A stretch of 64,000 bases of DNA from assembly GCF_017848315.1 (NCBI RefSeq), contig NZ_JAFKEC010000001.1, positions 1 to 64,000 of the forward strand, read 5' to 3'. A program made the translations under genes and the position numbers. How positions within the stretch are numbered: position 1 is the stretch's first letter; each line of letters begins with the position of its first letter. Positions 7,715 through 17,236 of this stretch are shown here, piece by piece. This stretch comes from Pseudomonas palmensis. Its GTDB lineage: Bacteria; Pseudomonadota; Gammaproteobacteria; Pseudomonadales; Pseudomonadaceae. A model generated the notes under the pieces. It was not told where the DNA came from and made no database searches. It worked only from the letters and a program-made list of their open reading frames with translations.

Positions 7715-9775
7715 ATGTCCGGCTCTACCGTTACCCTGCGCCTGTCGCTGCAAGGCACCATCGCCCTGCTGTGCGGCACCCTGTTCAGCCACGTGGCCCT
7801 GGCCGCCGACAGCGGCCACGAAGGCCACGACCACACCGAACTGAGCCCCACGGTGATCACTGCCGTGGCGCCCAGCTCGCCGCTGACCATCGTCACCAAC
7901 CCCAAGGACCCACGCCAGCCGGTACCGGCCAGCGACGGCGCCGACTACCTCAAGACCATCCCGGGCTTCTCGGCCATCCGCGCCGGTGGCACCAACGGCG
8001 ACCCGGTGCTGCGCGGCATGTTCGGCTCGCGCCTGAACATCCTTACCAACGGCGGCGTGATGCTCGGCGCCTGCCCCAACCGCATGGACGCACCCACCTC
8101 GTACATCTCGCCGGAAACCTACGACCGCCTCACCGTAATCAAGGGCCCGCAGAGCGTGCAGTGGGGCCCCGGCGCCTCGGCCGGCACCATCCTCTTCGAC
8201 CGCGAGCCCGAACAGTTCGGCGAGCTCGGCAGCCGCGTCAACGCAAGCCTGCTGGCCGGCTCCAACGGGCGCTTCGACAAGGTGCTGGATGCTGCGGCAG
8301 GCAACGCACAGGGCTATGCACGCTTTGTCGGCAACCAGTCGCGCTCCGACGACTACAAGGACGGCAACGGCGACACCGTGCCCTCGCGCTGGGACAAGTG
8401 GAACGGTGACGTGGCCGTGGGCTGGACCCCGGATGCCGACACCCTGCTCGAACTCACTGCCGGCAAGGGCGATGGCGAGGCGCGCTATGCCGGGCGCGGC
8501 ATGGACGGTTCGCAGTTCAAGCGCGAAAGCCTGGGCCTGCGCTTTGAGAAATCCAACCTGGGCGGGGTGCTCGACAAGCTCGAAGCCCAGGTCTACTACA
8601 ACTACGCCGACCACGTGATGGACAACTACAGCCTGCGCACCTCGCCCACCAGCGGCATGATGGCCGGACCGATGGTCAGCAACGTCGACCGCCGCACCCT
8701 CGGCGGGCGGCTCAAGGCCACCTGGCGCTGGGAGGACGTGACCCTGGTCAGCGGTGTCGATGCGCAGACCAACGAACATCGCCAGCGCGGCGGCATGGGC
8801 GTGGATGCGCACAAGGCCGAGCCCTGGACCAAGGACGCGGACTTTCACAACTACGGCGTGTTCGGCGAGCTGACCTGGGAAACCTCCAGCCAGGACCGCC
8901 TGGTCAGCGGCGCGCGCCTGGACCGCGCCTCGGCCAAGGATTTTCGTGAAGCCAGCGCCACCCGCGGCAACACCCGCGCCGACACCCTGCCCAGCGGGTT
9001 CGTGCGCTACGAGCACGACCTGCTCGACCTCCCGGCCACCACCTATGTGGGCCTGGGCCATGCCCAGCGCTTCCCCGACTACTGGGAGCTGTTCTCGCCC
9101 AAGTCGGGCCCGGCCGGCTCGCTCAATGCGTTCGACTCGATCAAGCCGGAGAAGACCACCCAGCTGGACGTGGGCATCCAGTACAAGACCGAGCAGCTCG
9201 AAGCCTGGGCCTCGGGCTATGTCGGCCAGGTGCGCGACTACATCCTGTTCGACTACCGTCCCGGCATGATGGGCATGCTCAGCTCCCAGGCGCAGAACAT
9301 CGATGCCCGTATCATGGGCGGCGAGCTGGGCGCGGCCTATCAGTTCGCGCCCAACTGGAAAGCCGACGCCACCCTGGCCTACGCCTGGGGCAAGAACAGC
9401 AGCGATGGCAAGGCGCTGCCGCAGATGCCGCCGCTGGAAAGCCGCCTGGGCCTGACCTACAGCCGCGACGCCTGGAGCGCCGGTGCGCTGTGGCGCCTGG
9501 TCTCGGCGCAGAACCGCATCGCCGAGGGTTCCGGCAACGTGGTGGGCAAGGACTACGAGAAAAGCGCAGGCTTCGGCGTGTTCTCGCTCAACGGCGCCTA
9601 CCGCGTGAGCAAGAACATCAAGCTCAGTGCCGGCGTCGACAACCTGTTCGACAAGGCCTACGCCGAGCACCTGAACCTGGCGGGCAATGCCGGCTTCGGC
9701 TACCCGGCCAGTGATCCGCAGGCGATCAACGAGCCAGGGCGTACCCTCTGGACCAAGGTCGACCTGAGCTTCTGA
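7715..9775 (+). CDS. oprC: TonB-dependent copper receptor OprC
   Basis: This 686-residue outer-membrane receptor has a signal peptide ending near ALA-ADSGHEGH, a plug domain and a 22-strand barrel ending in an aromatic residue (KVDLSF). As I recall, P. aeruginosa OprC binds copper through a CxxxM and an HxM pair (Cys143, Met147, His323, Met325). Here C120-P-N-R-M124 and H300-V-M302 have the same internal spacing (4, 2 and 180 residues). A His-rich mature N-terminus (HEGHDH) may be an extra metal site. The ATG at 7715 is chosen because the upstream open frame only shadows the DUF2946 gene. It is the last gene of the copper cluster. Confidence 0.95.
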   Translation: MSGSTVTLRLSLQGTIALLCGTLFSHVALAADSGHEGHDHTELSPTVITAVAPSSPLTIVTNPKDPRQPVPASDGADYLKTIPGFSAIRAGGTNGDPVLRGMFGSRLNILTNGGVMLGACPNRMDAPTSYISPETYDRLTVIKGPQSVQWGPGASAGTILFDREPEQFGELGSRVNASLLAGSNGRFDKVLDAAAGNAQGYARFVGNQSRSDDYKDGNGDTVPSRWDKWNGDVAVGWTPDADTLLELTAGKGDGEARYAGRGMDGSQFKRESLGLRFEKSNLGGVLDKLEAQVYYNYADHVMDNYSLRTSPTSGMMAGPMVSNVDRRTLGGRLKATWRWEDVTLVSGVDAQTNEHRQRGGMGVDAHKAEPWTKDADFHNYGVFGELTWETSSQDRLVSGARLDRASAKDFREASATRGNTRADTLPSGFVRYEHDLLDLPATTYVGLGHAQRFPDYWELFSPKSGPAGSLNAFDSIKPEKTTQLDVGIQYKTEQLEAWASGYVGQVRDYILFDYRPGMMGMLSSQAQNIDARIMGGELGAAYQFAPNWKADATLAYAWGKNSSDGKALPQMPPLESRLGLTYSRDAWSAGALWRLVSAQNRIAEGSGNVVGKDYEKSAGFGVFSLNGAYRVSKNIKLSAGVDNLFDKAYAEHLNLAGNAGFGYPASDPQAINEPGRTLWTKVDLSF

Positions 9776-9884
9776 TGCACCACACGGGCGCGGCCACTGG
9801 CCGTGCCCTCTGGCAGACCGGCGGCGCCAACCTGAGCCCTGCTCATGCAGCACATGAGCACGCTGCGCTACCGCCAATCGGCAA

Positions 9885-9903
9885 AATGTTACATTATACG
9901 CCC
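9885..9903 (+). promoter_or_regulatory. Candidate Zur-type operator upstream of the TonB/ABC operon
   Basis: The sequence AATGTTACATTATAC at 9885-9899 matches the left half of the proteobacterial Zur consensus (AATGTTATA-N-TATAACATT) at 8 of 9 positions and the TATA of the right half. It lies about 75 bp before the receptor start, in an AT-rich patch of an otherwise GC-rich region. The right arm is degenerate, so this is a candidate only. Confidence 0.4.
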
Positions 9904-9973
9904 CGAAAAACACCCGCCTCGAACCCGGCGCACCGACGCGCCCGGGCCTTATGGACAAGCGATTTCCCTTCCG

Positions 9974-12112
9974 ATGAACAAGTACCTGATCGGCTCCCTG
10001 AGCCTGCTGGCCGCGTGCGATTGCGCCCTGGCCAACACCCTGACCCTGCCTGCCGGCACCATCACCGCCACGGCCGACGCCGAACAGCGGGTCAGCCTCG
10101 ATACCCCGACCAGCGCCGGTTCGCGCCTGAACTTGAACGCCCTGCAAACCCCGGGCAGCGTCGAGAGCCTGAGCGGCGAGCAGGTACGCGCACGTGGCGA
10201 TCGCAGCGTACAGGACGGCGTGTCGCGCAGTACCGGCATCAGCCGCACCGGCACCCCGGGCGATGGCGGCACCTCGCTGCAGGCCCGCGGCTTCACCGGG
10301 CAGAGCTCGGTGATGCAGCTGTTCGACGGCAACCGCATGTACACCGGCATGGGCACCGTGACCTTCCCGGTGGACACCTGGTCGGTGGAACGCATCGACG
10401 TTCTGCGCGGCCCGGCCTCGGTGCTGTATGGCGAAGGCGCCACCGGTGCGGTGGTCAACGTGGTGCCGAAAAAGCCCTTCGAGGGCGAGATCGTCAACCA
10501 CCTGCGCCTGGGCTACGGCAGTCACGACAGCCAGCAGACCGCCCTCGACAGCGGCGGCTCGCTCACCGACAGCCTGAGCTACCGCCTGAACATCAACCAG
10601 CTGCGCAGCAACGGCTGGATCGACCACGGCGACTCCAGCAGCACCGCCATCAGCGCGGCGCTGCGCTGGCAGGCCAATGACGACCTGGCCTTCACCCTGG
10701 CGCACGACTATGGCGACCAGAAGCCGATGAACTACTTCGGCACGCCGCTGATCAACGGCCACCTGCGCGAGAGCCTGCGCGACAAGAACTACAACATCAG
10801 CAACGACAAGCAGCACTACAACGACCAGTGGACGCGCCTGACCACCGAGTGGCAGATCAGCGACAGCGTCAGTTCCACCAACGAGCTGTACTACCTCAAG
10901 GCCAACCGCCGCTGGCAGAACGCCGAGAACTACACCTGGGATGCGGCCAGCCAGCAACTGCTGCGCAGTGGCAACTTCGGCATCAAGCACCAGCAGGAGC
11001 AGGTGGGTGATCGCCAGACCTTCACCTTCAGGCACAGCCTGTTCGGCCTCGACAGCCAGACCCTGGTGGGCGCCGACTACAACCGCATCCGCTTCCAGCT
11101 CAACAGCAACGCGCCGTTCAACGACAGCATCGTCGGCGGCGAGCCGATCGACCTGCGCCACCCGCAGCGCAGCGGCTTTGCCAGCGATTCGGCGTACCGT
11201 CCGCAGTTCGACAGCCTGACCCACCAGTTCGCGCTGTTCGCCGAAAACCGCCTGCAGCTCACCGAGCGCCTGTCGCTGGTGACGGGCGTGCGCCGCGACG
11301 TGGTGCACCTGGACCGCAACGACCTGCGCAGCGAAGTGACCGGCAACACACGCAGTGACACCAGCCTGGACGGCAACAACTGGAAGGCCGGGCTGGTGTT
11401 CGCCCTCACCCCCGAAACGTCGCTGTATGCCCAGCACGCCACCAGCACCGATGGCGTTGGCGGCTTGATCTCGCTGAGCCCCGACCAGCAGCAGTACGGC
11501 CTGGCCAAGGCGCGCCAGACCGAGGTCGGGGTCAAGCAGCAGTTCTGGCAGCAGCGTGGCGAATGGACCCTGGCGGCATACCACATCGTCAAGAAGGACC
11601 TGCTCACCGACGACCCGTCGCAGATCGGCACCGGCCGGCAACTGCAGGTGGGCAAGCAGTCGTCCGACGGCATCGAGGCCAGCCTGGACCTGCAGCTGCC
11701 GCACGACTGGCAGGTACAGGCCAACGCCGCGTTCGTGCGTGCACGCTATGACGAATTCGAGCAGGAGGTGAACGGCGTGATGGTATCGCGGGCCGGCAAC
11801 CGCCCCACCGACGTACCGGGGCGCACCGCCAACCTGTGGCTGAGCAAGGGCCTGACCGACAGCCTGCGCGCCGGCGCCGGGGTGCGCTATGTGGACGGGC
11901 GCTATGCCGACATGGGCAACACTACCCGGCTGCCGAGCTACACGGTGGTGGATGCCTCGGTGGCGTGGCAGGTGCTCAGCGATACCACGCTGGGCCTGCA
12001 GTTGAACAACCTGTTCGACCGTCGGTACGCGCAAAGTCAGTACAATGACGGCCAGCAATGGATCCTGGGTGAGCCGCGCGCGTTCTTCGTGACGGCCGAC
12101 TACACCTTCTGA
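9974..12112 (+). CDS. TonB-dependent siderophore/metallophore receptor
   Basis: This 712-residue outer-membrane receptor has a signal peptide (MNKYLIGSLSLLAACDCALA), a TonB-box-like stretch GTITATA just after it, a plug domain (VERIDVLRGPASVLYGEGATGAVV at about 135-160) and a barrel ending EPRAFFVTADYTF. There is no N-terminal signalling domain, so it is unlikely to control an ECF sigma factor itself. It is followed by an ATPase, binding protein and permease of the FecCD type. I recall a similar receptor-ABC block, PA2911-PA2914, reported to respond to zinc limitation in P. aeruginosa. Substrate is inferred, not shown. Confidence 0.85.
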   Translation: MNKYLIGSLSLLAACDCALANTLTLPAGTITATADAEQRVSLDTPTSAGSRLNLNALQTPGSVESLSGEQVRARGDRSVQDGVSRSTGISRTGTPGDGGTSLQARGFTGQSSVMQLFDGNRMYTGMGTVTFPVDTWSVERIDVLRGPASVLYGEGATGAVVNVVPKKPFEGEIVNHLRLGYGSHDSQQTALDSGGSLTDSLSYRLNINQLRSNGWIDHGDSSSTAISAALRWQANDDLAFTLAHDYGDQKPMNYFGTPLINGHLRESLRDKNYNISNDKQHYNDQWTRLTTEWQISDSVSSTNELYYLKANRRWQNAENYTWDAASQQLLRSGNFGIKHQQEQVGDRQTFTFRHSLFGLDSQTLVGADYNRIRFQLNSNAPFNDSIVGGEPIDLRHPQRSGFASDSAYRPQFDSLTHQFALFAENRLQLTERLSLVTGVRRDVVHLDRNDLRSEVTGNTRSDTSLDGNNWKAGLVFALTPETSLYAQHATSTDGVGGLISLSPDQQQYGLAKARQTEVGVKQQFWQQRGEWTLAAYHIVKKDLLTDDPSQIGTGRQLQVGKQSSDGIEASLDLQLPHDWQVQANAAFVRARYDEFEQEVNGVMVSRAGNRPTDVPGRTANLWLSKGLTDSLRAGAGVRYVDGRYADMGNTTRLPSYTVVDASVAWQVLSDTTLGLQLNNLFDRRYAQSQYNDGQQWILGEPRAFFVTADYTF

Positions 12113-12125
12113 CCGCGTCGCCCCA

Positions 12126-12195
12126 TTCGCCGGCAAGGCCGGCTCCTACACACCACACCGGTCCTGCAGGAGCCGGCCTTGCCGGCGAAGAGGCC
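12126..12195. repeat. Paired REP element (GCCGGCAAGGCCGGC type)
   Basis: Two inverted copies of TTCGCCGGCAAGGCCGGCTC with a short spacer fill the gap between the receptor and ATPase genes, and together could form a large stem-loop. It sits inside a presumed operon, so it may stabilise or attenuate the upstream message. Confidence 0.88.
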
Positions 12196-12209
12196 CGAAT
12201 AGACGACAC

Positions 12210-12998
12210 ATGACCACCCTGAATATCCACAACCTGCACTGGTCCCCCAAAGGCCACGGCCACTGCCACCACCAGTTCCAGCTGCGTGGCGTCGACCTGC
12301 AGGTGCGCCCCGGCGAATTCGTCGGCCTCATTGGCCCCAACGGCAGCGGCAAGACCAGCCTGCTGCGGTGCGCCTACCGCTTCAACGCGCCCGAACGCGG
12401 GCACATCACCCTCGACGACCACAACCTCTGGCAACAATCGCCGCGCTGGTGTGCCCAGCGCATCGCGGTGGTGCTGCAGGAGTTTCCCGACGCGTTTGGC
12501 CTGAGCGTGGCCGAAGTGGTCGCCATGGGGCGCATTCCGCACCAGGGCCTGTTCGACGGCGACAGCCGCCAAGACCGCCAGCGTGTACAGCAGGCGCTGC
12601 TCGATGTCGGCCTGCACGGCTTCGACGACCACGCCTTCGCCACCCTTTCGGGCGGTGAAAAGCAGCGCGTGATCCTGGCCCGCGCCCTGGTGCAGCAACC
12701 GCGCGTACTGATCCTCGACGAACCGACCAACCACCTCGACCCGCGTTACCAACTGGCCCTGCTGCACCAGGTGCGCCAGCTGCGCATCGCCACCCTGGCC
12801 AGCATCCACGACCTGAACCTGGCCGCGGCCTTCTGCGACCGCCTGTACGTGCTCGACCACGGCCGCATCGTGGCCAGTGGCACACCGCACCAGGTCCTCA
12901 CCGCCGAGCTGCTGCGCGAGGTGTTCGGCGTTCAGGCGCTGATCGACCGCCACCCGCTGGCCGACCATCCACGCATCACCTGGATAGCCCCCCAATGA
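12210..12998 (+). CDS. ABC transporter ATP-binding protein (FecE/BtuD-like)
   Basis: This 262-residue cytoplasmic ATPase has Walker A GPNGSGKTSLL, the signature TLSGGEKQRVILA, Walker B RVLILDEPTNHLD and the switch histidine in ASIHDLNLA. The sequence is closest in style to iron-chelate/B12 importers. It energises the permease encoded two genes downstream. It overlaps the binding-protein gene by 4 bp. An early HGHCHHQF patch (about residues 14-21) is unusually histidine-rich, and could touch metal, but this is speculative. Confidence 0.9.
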   Translation: MTTLNIHNLHWSPKGHGHCHHQFQLRGVDLQVRPGEFVGLIGPNGSGKTSLLRCAYRFNAPERGHITLDDHNLWQQSPRWCAQRIAVVLQEFPDAFGLSVAEVVAMGRIPHQGLFDGDSRQDRQRVQQALLDVGLHGFDDHAFATLSGGEKQRVILARALVQQPRVLILDEPTNHLDPRYQLALLHQVRQLRIATLASIHDLNLAAAFCDRLYVLDHGRIVASGTPHQVLTAELLREVFGVQALIDRHPLADHPRITWIAPQ

Positions 12999-13939
12999 TT
13001 CGATCCGCCCTGCTTGCCGCGCTGCTGCTGGTCGCCGGCCCGGCCCTGGCCGAGGTCACGCACTACCCGCTCACGGTGCACAGCTGCAACCGCGAGGTGA
13101 CCTTCGCCAAGGCCCCCGAACGCGCCCTGAGCCACGACATCAACATGACCCAGATGATGCTCGCCCTGGGCCTGCGCACGAAGATGGTCGGCTACAGCGG
13201 CGTCAGCGGCTGGAAGGCAGTGACCCCGGCGCTGCGCAAGGAACTCGACGGCCTGCCGGAGCTGGCCAGCAAGTACCCTTCGGTGGAAACCCTGCTCAAC
13301 GCCAACGTCGACTTCTTCTTCGCCGGCTGGGACTACGGCATGCGCGTGGGCGGCGACCTCACCCCGCAGAGCCTGGCGCCGCTGGGCATCGCGGTGTACG
13401 AGCTGACCGAATCGTGCGCGTTCGTGATGAAGCGCCCGCCGGCGAGCCTGGACGACACCTACACCGACCTGCGCAACCTGGGCCGGATCTTCGACGTGCA
13501 GGCCCGCGCCAGCCAGCTGATCGAGCAGATGCAGCAGCGCGTGGCCAGCGTGCAGCAGCACCTGCCGACGCAGCGCCCGCGGGTGTTCCTGTATGACAGC
13601 GGCGAAGACCGCGCCATGACCTCCGGGCGCCTGGGCATGCCCGAGGCGCTGATCAACGCCGCCGGCGGGCGCAACATCCTCGATGACATCGAGGCCAGCT
13701 GGACCCGCGTGAACTGGGAAAGCGTGGTCGAACGCAACCCCGAGGTGATCGTGATCGTCGACTATGGCGAGATCACCGCCGCGCAGAAGCAGCAGTTTCT
13801 GGAACAGCACCCGGCCCTGCAATCGGTCGACGCGGTGCGTAACCGGCGCTTCGTGGTCATCCCCTATGTGGCCGCCACGCCGAGCCTGGAAAACGTCGAG
13901 GCGATCGAGGCCATCGCCAAGGGCCTGCACGGCGCATGA
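12995..13939 (+). CDS. ABC transporter periplasmic substrate-binding protein (TroA/BtuF-like)
   Basis: This 314-residue protein has a clear signal peptide (MIRSALLAALLLVAGPALA). The mature part shows the two-lobe helical-backbone family pattern, including SHDINMTQMMLALGL near the start and EVIVIVDYG near the end. It should deliver the ligand that the upstream receptor brings across the outer membrane. It overlaps the ATPase and permease genes by 4 bp each, so expression is coupled. Ligand identity cannot be read from sequence. Confidence 0.88.
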   Translation: MIRSALLAALLLVAGPALAEVTHYPLTVHSCNREVTFAKAPERALSHDINMTQMMLALGLRTKMVGYSGVSGWKAVTPALRKELDGLPELASKYPSVETLLNANVDFFFAGWDYGMRVGGDLTPQSLAPLGIAVYELTESCAFVMKRPPASLDDTYTDLRNLGRIFDVQARASQLIEQMQQRVASVQQHLPTQRPRVFLYDSGEDRAMTSGRLGMPEALINAAGGRNILDDIEASWTRVNWESVVERNPEVIVIVDYGEITAAQKQQFLEQHPALQSVDAVRNRRFVVIPYVAATPSLENVEAIEAIAKGLHGA

Positions 13940-14949
13940 AAACTCGCTATCGCCTGATGCTGCTGGCGCTGAGCGGCCTGCTGCTGGTGTCGTGCGTGCT
14001 CTCGCTGGGGTTCGGTTCGGCCCCGGTGCCGGTCGAGGTGGTCGCCCGGGTGCTGCTGTTCAAGGTGTTCGGTATTGCCCCCGAGGTGCCCGCCTGGACC
14101 GCCGGCCAGGAACATATCGTGTGGCTGATCCGGGTGCCGCGCATGCTCCTGGGCGCGCTGGTGGGCGGCGGCCTGGCGATGATCGGCGCGGTGCTGCAGG
14201 CGGTCACGCGCAACCCGCTGGCCGACCCGCACCTGCTCGGCGTGACCTCCGGCGCCACGCTGGGTGCGGTGCTGGTGGTGCTGCATGTGGGTGAACTGAT
14301 CGGCGTGCTGACCCTGCCGCTGGCAGCCTTTGTCGGCGCGCTGTGCAGCATGCTGCTGGTGCTGGCGATTGCCAGCCGGCATGGCCGCCTGGACAGCGAC
14401 CGCCTGTTGCTGTGCGGGGTGGCCGTGGCCTTCGTGATGATGGCGCTGGCCAACCTGCTGCTGTTCATGGGCGATCATCGTGCAAGCTCGGCGGTGATGT
14501 TCTGGATGCTCGGCGGCCTGGGCCTGGCGCGCTGGGAACTGCTGGCGGTGCCGGCAGCCAGCGTGCTGCTGGGGCTGGGCCTGCTGCTGGGCATGGCACG
14601 CGCGCTCAATGCGCTGATGGCCGGCGAGCAGACCGCCGTGACCCTGGGCCTGAACGCACGCTCGGTGCGCCTGCTGGCGTTTCTGATCTGCTCGCTGCTG
14701 ACCGGCGTGCTGGTGGCGATCAGCGGTTCCATCGGCTTTGTCGGCCTGATGGTGCCGCACATTGCGCGGCGCCTGGTGGGCGCCGAGCACCGCCGGCTGC
14801 TGCCGGTGTCGCTGCTGCTGGGCAGCCTGTTCCTGATCTGGGTGGATGTGGCCGCGCGCACCCTGATCGCCCCTGAAGACCTGCCCATCGGCATCGCCAC
14901 GGCGGCCATCGGCGGGCTGTTCTTCATCGGCATGATGCGCCGGCGCTGA
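13936..14949 (+). CDS. ABC transporter permease (FecCD family)
   Basis: This 337-residue inner-membrane protein has about ten hydrophobic segments and the FecCD hallmarks RVPRMLLGALVGGGLAMIGA, AVTRNPLADPHLLGVTSGA and SGSIGFVGLMVPHIAR. Two copies form the channel of a type II metal-chelate importer. It is the last gene of the TonB-ABC block; the next gene begins 178 bp later. Confidence 0.93.
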   Translation: MKTRYRLMLLALSGLLLVSCVLSLGFGSAPVPVEVVARVLLFKVFGIAPEVPAWTAGQEHIVWLIRVPRMLLGALVGGGLAMIGAVLQAVTRNPLADPHLLGVTSGATLGAVLVVLHVGELIGVLTLPLAAFVGALCSMLLVLAIASRHGRLDSDRLLLCGVAVAFVMMALANLLLFMGDHRASSAVMFWMLGGLGLARWELLAVPAASVLLGLGLLLGMARALNALMAGEQTAVTLGLNARSVRLLAFLICSLLTGVLVAISGSIGFVGLMVPHIARRLVGAEHRRLLPVSLLLGSLFLIWVDVAARTLIAPEDLPIGIATAAIGGLFFIGMMRRR

Positions 14950-15127
14950 ACTGCTGCCTGGCGCTGAGCCCTTGCCTGGCCGGGAAATCCTGCCTTGACC
15001 GCGATCAACAAAGCGGTGCGAACGTACCAACTTGAGACGTATTGCCACCTCGCCAGGGCAAAAGCCCGTGATAGCCTAGCGAGCGCTTCACGCACAAGAA
15101 GACTGACTCCTCAATGGAATGCCACCC
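14950..15127 (+). promoter_or_regulatory. Intergenic region before the amino-acid permease
   Basis: This 178-bp gap has no gene. It contains TTGACC at 14995-15000 and TTGAGA-like sequence further on, but I cannot define a complete promoter. No terminator hairpin is evident after the FecCD permease gene. Confidence 0.2.
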
Positions 15128-16549
15128 ATGACCAACCAGCAACCGCCGGACACCCCGGCCCACGACCTGCAACGCAACCTCACCAACCGCCATATCCAGC
15201 TCATCGCGATTGGCGGGGCCATCGGCACCGGCCTGTTCATGGGCTCGGGCAAGACCATCAGCCTGGCTGGCCCGTCGATCATCTTCGTCTACATGATCAT
15301 CGGTTTCATGCTGTTCTTCGTCATGCGTGCCATGGGCGAACTGCTGCTGTCGAACCTCAACTACAAGTCGTTCATCGATTTCTCCGCCGACCTGCTCGGC
15401 CCCTGGGCCGGCTACTTCACCGGCTGGACCTACTGGTTCTGCTGGATCATCACCGGCATTGCCGACGTGATCGCAATCGCCGCCTACTCGCAGTTCTGGT
15501 TCCCTGACCTGCCGCAATGGGCGCCGGCCCTGGCCTGCGTCGGCGTGCTGCTGTCGCTGAACCTGATCACGGTGAAGCTGTTCGGCGAAATCGAGTTCTG
15601 GTTCGCCCTGATCAAGATCATCGCGATCATGGCGCTGGTGTGCACCGGCCTGTACATGGTGTTCGTCGGCTTCCAGTCACCCACCGGCACCAGTGCACAG
15701 CTGAGCAACCTGTGGAATGACGCGGGCATGTTCCCCCATGGCCTGATGGGCTTTTTCGCGGGCTTCCAGATTGCCGTGTTCGCCTTCGTCGGCATCGAAC
15801 TGGTGGGCACCACCGCCGCCGAGGCGAAGAACCCCGAGCGCACCCTGCCGCGGGCGATCAACTCGATCCCGATCCGCATCATCATGTTCTACGTGCTGGC
15901 GCTGATCGCGATCATGGCCGTCACCCCGTGGCGCGACGTGGTGCCGGGCAAGAGCCCGTTCGTCGAGCTGTTCGTGCTGGCCGGGCTGCCGGCGGCGGCG
16001 AGCATCATCAACTTCGTGGTGCTGACCTCGGCGGCCTCCTCGGCCAACAGCGGGGTGTTTTCCACCAGCCGCATGCTGTTCGGCCTGGCCCAGCAGGGCG
16101 ATGCGCCGAAAAGCTTCGAGACCCTGTCCAGCCGCAAGGTGCCGGCCAACGGCCTGTACTTCTCGTGCACCTGCCTGCTGCTGGGCGCGGCCCTGATGTA
16201 CGTGATCCCCGACCTGATCGAGGCCTTCACCCTGGTGACCACGGTGTCGGCGATCCTGTTCATGTTCGTGTGGACGCTGATCCTGCTGTCGTACCTCACC
16301 TACCGCAAGGAGCGTGCGCCGCTGCACCAGGCCTCGAAGTACAAGATGCCGGGCGGGCGCTTCATGTGCTGGGTATGCCTGACGTTCTTCGCCTTCATCC
16401 TGGTGTTGCTGTGCCTGGAGAGCGATACCCGCCAGGCCCTGCTGGTGACGCCGCTGTGGTTCGTGCTGCTGGCCGTGACCTACCAGACCGTGCGCCGCAA
16501 GCGCCAGGCGCGTGTGCCGGTGCCCGCTACCACGCCGCGTCAGTCGTAG
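15128..16549 (+). CDS. cycA: D-serine/D-alanine/glycine-type amino-acid permease
   Basis: This 473-residue inner-membrane transporter of the AAT/APC family has 12 predicted helices. It opens with HDLQRNLTNRHIQLIAIGGAIGTGLFMGSG, the typical AAT first helix, and has GFFAGFQIAVFAFVGIELVGTTAAEAKNP. The closest known member is CycA, which imports D-Ala, D-Ser and Gly with protons. ATG 15128 is favoured over ATG 15119 because a GGA lies 9-12 bases before it; this is uncertain by three residues. The stop overlaps the convergent downstream gene by 10 bp. Confidence 0.85.
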   Translation: MTNQQPPDTPAHDLQRNLTNRHIQLIAIGGAIGTGLFMGSGKTISLAGPSIIFVYMIIGFMLFFVMRAMGELLLSNLNYKSFIDFSADLLGPWAGYFTGWTYWFCWIITGIADVIAIAAYSQFWFPDLPQWAPALACVGVLLSLNLITVKLFGEIEFWFALIKIIAIMALVCTGLYMVFVGFQSPTGTSAQLSNLWNDAGMFPHGLMGFFAGFQIAVFAFVGIELVGTTAAEAKNPERTLPRAINSIPIRIIMFYVLALIAIMAVTPWRDVVPGKSPFVELFVLAGLPAAASIINFVVLTSAASSANSGVFSTSRMLFGLAQQGDAPKSFETLSSRKVPANGLYFSCTCLLLGAALMYVIPDLIEAFTLVTTVSAILFMFVWTLILLSYLTYRKERAPLHQASKYKMPGGRFMCWVCLTFFAFILVLLCLESDTRQALLVTPLWFVLLAVTYQTVRRKRQARVPVPATTPRQS

Positions 16550-17070
16550 TCGTACTCCTGCTGCTGGAGGGCTTGGGCAAGCCCTTCCAGCACGCCATCG
16601 GCCTCGGCCCGCTGTTCGGGCGAAGGGCCGCTGGCAAACTGGCTGCGCTGCTGGCCCAGGGTGAGGAACGCATTGTCGCCATCACCCCAGATATACGAAT
16701 AGACCAGCAGGAAGCTGTCCGACTCCGGCTTGGCGTACTTCGCCATCTGACGCAGAGGGGCCAGCAGCTGGATCATCTCGCCGTAATTGTTGGTGAACTC
16801 CACCAACGCGAACTGCCAGACCTGCGACGCCTCGTCGTACTGCATCAGGCTGCCGTACATGCAGTCGACCCAGCCCTGAAGCAAATCGCCCAGCGCCACC
16901 GCATTTTCAGGCGCCTTCTGGTCAAGATCACGTACCCCGTGCACCTCGGCGGCGTCCAGCCATTGCTGCCAGTCATCGAACTCGCCAGCGCCCGCCGCAG
17001 GTGAGGTCATCGCGGCCTGGTACTGGGCCGGGGTGATATTGCAGCGAAAGTACAGCGATGACGCTTCCAT
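16540..17070 (-). CDS. Conserved hypothetical protein
   Basis: This 176-residue protein begins MEASSLYFRCNITPAQY and has no signal peptide or membrane segment. It is acidic with many aromatic and glutamine residues and ends QQQEYDYD. I do not recognise a family with certainty. Start ATG 17070 is chosen because AAGGA lies 8 bases upstream; the open frame continues further but without native composition. It converges on the permease gene and ends 10 bp inside it. Codon use looks native. Confidence 0.7.
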   Translation of the reverse strand: MEASSLYFRCNITPAQYQAAMTSPAAGAGEFDDWQQWLDAAEVHGVRDLDQKAPENAVALGDLLQGWVDCMYGSLMQYDEASQVWQFALVEFTNNYGEMIQLLAPLRQMAKYAKPESDSFLLVYSYIWGDGDNAFLTLGQQRSQFASGPSPEQRAEADGVLEGLAQALQQQEYDYD

Positions 17071-17236
17071 GGCGAAAATCCTTGAGCCGAGTTGAAGTGA
17101 GGGCGCAAGCATAAGGCATCGCCGTGAACTATTGCTGTGCAGTCTTGCGCGTACTGCACCACGGCAAGCGCCATCCCGGTGCACCCACCCTGCCCTGCAC
17201 CTTGTGAACACGCTGCTGGCAAGCCTGTGTACGACA

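Noticed and set aside
7688..12136. A 1482-codon open frame on the minus strand across the OprC and second TonB receptor genes
   Set aside because: It is an antisense shadow caused by high GC and strong third-position bias. Both plus-strand receptors have signal peptides, plug and barrel motifs; the antisense product is His/Gln/Val-rich with no motif.
17155..17183. A canonical NtrC site formed by TGCACC and GGTGCA
   Set aside because: The arms are 17 bp apart, whereas a normal NtrC dimer site has a short central spacer. Kept only as a weak hint in the promoter entry.
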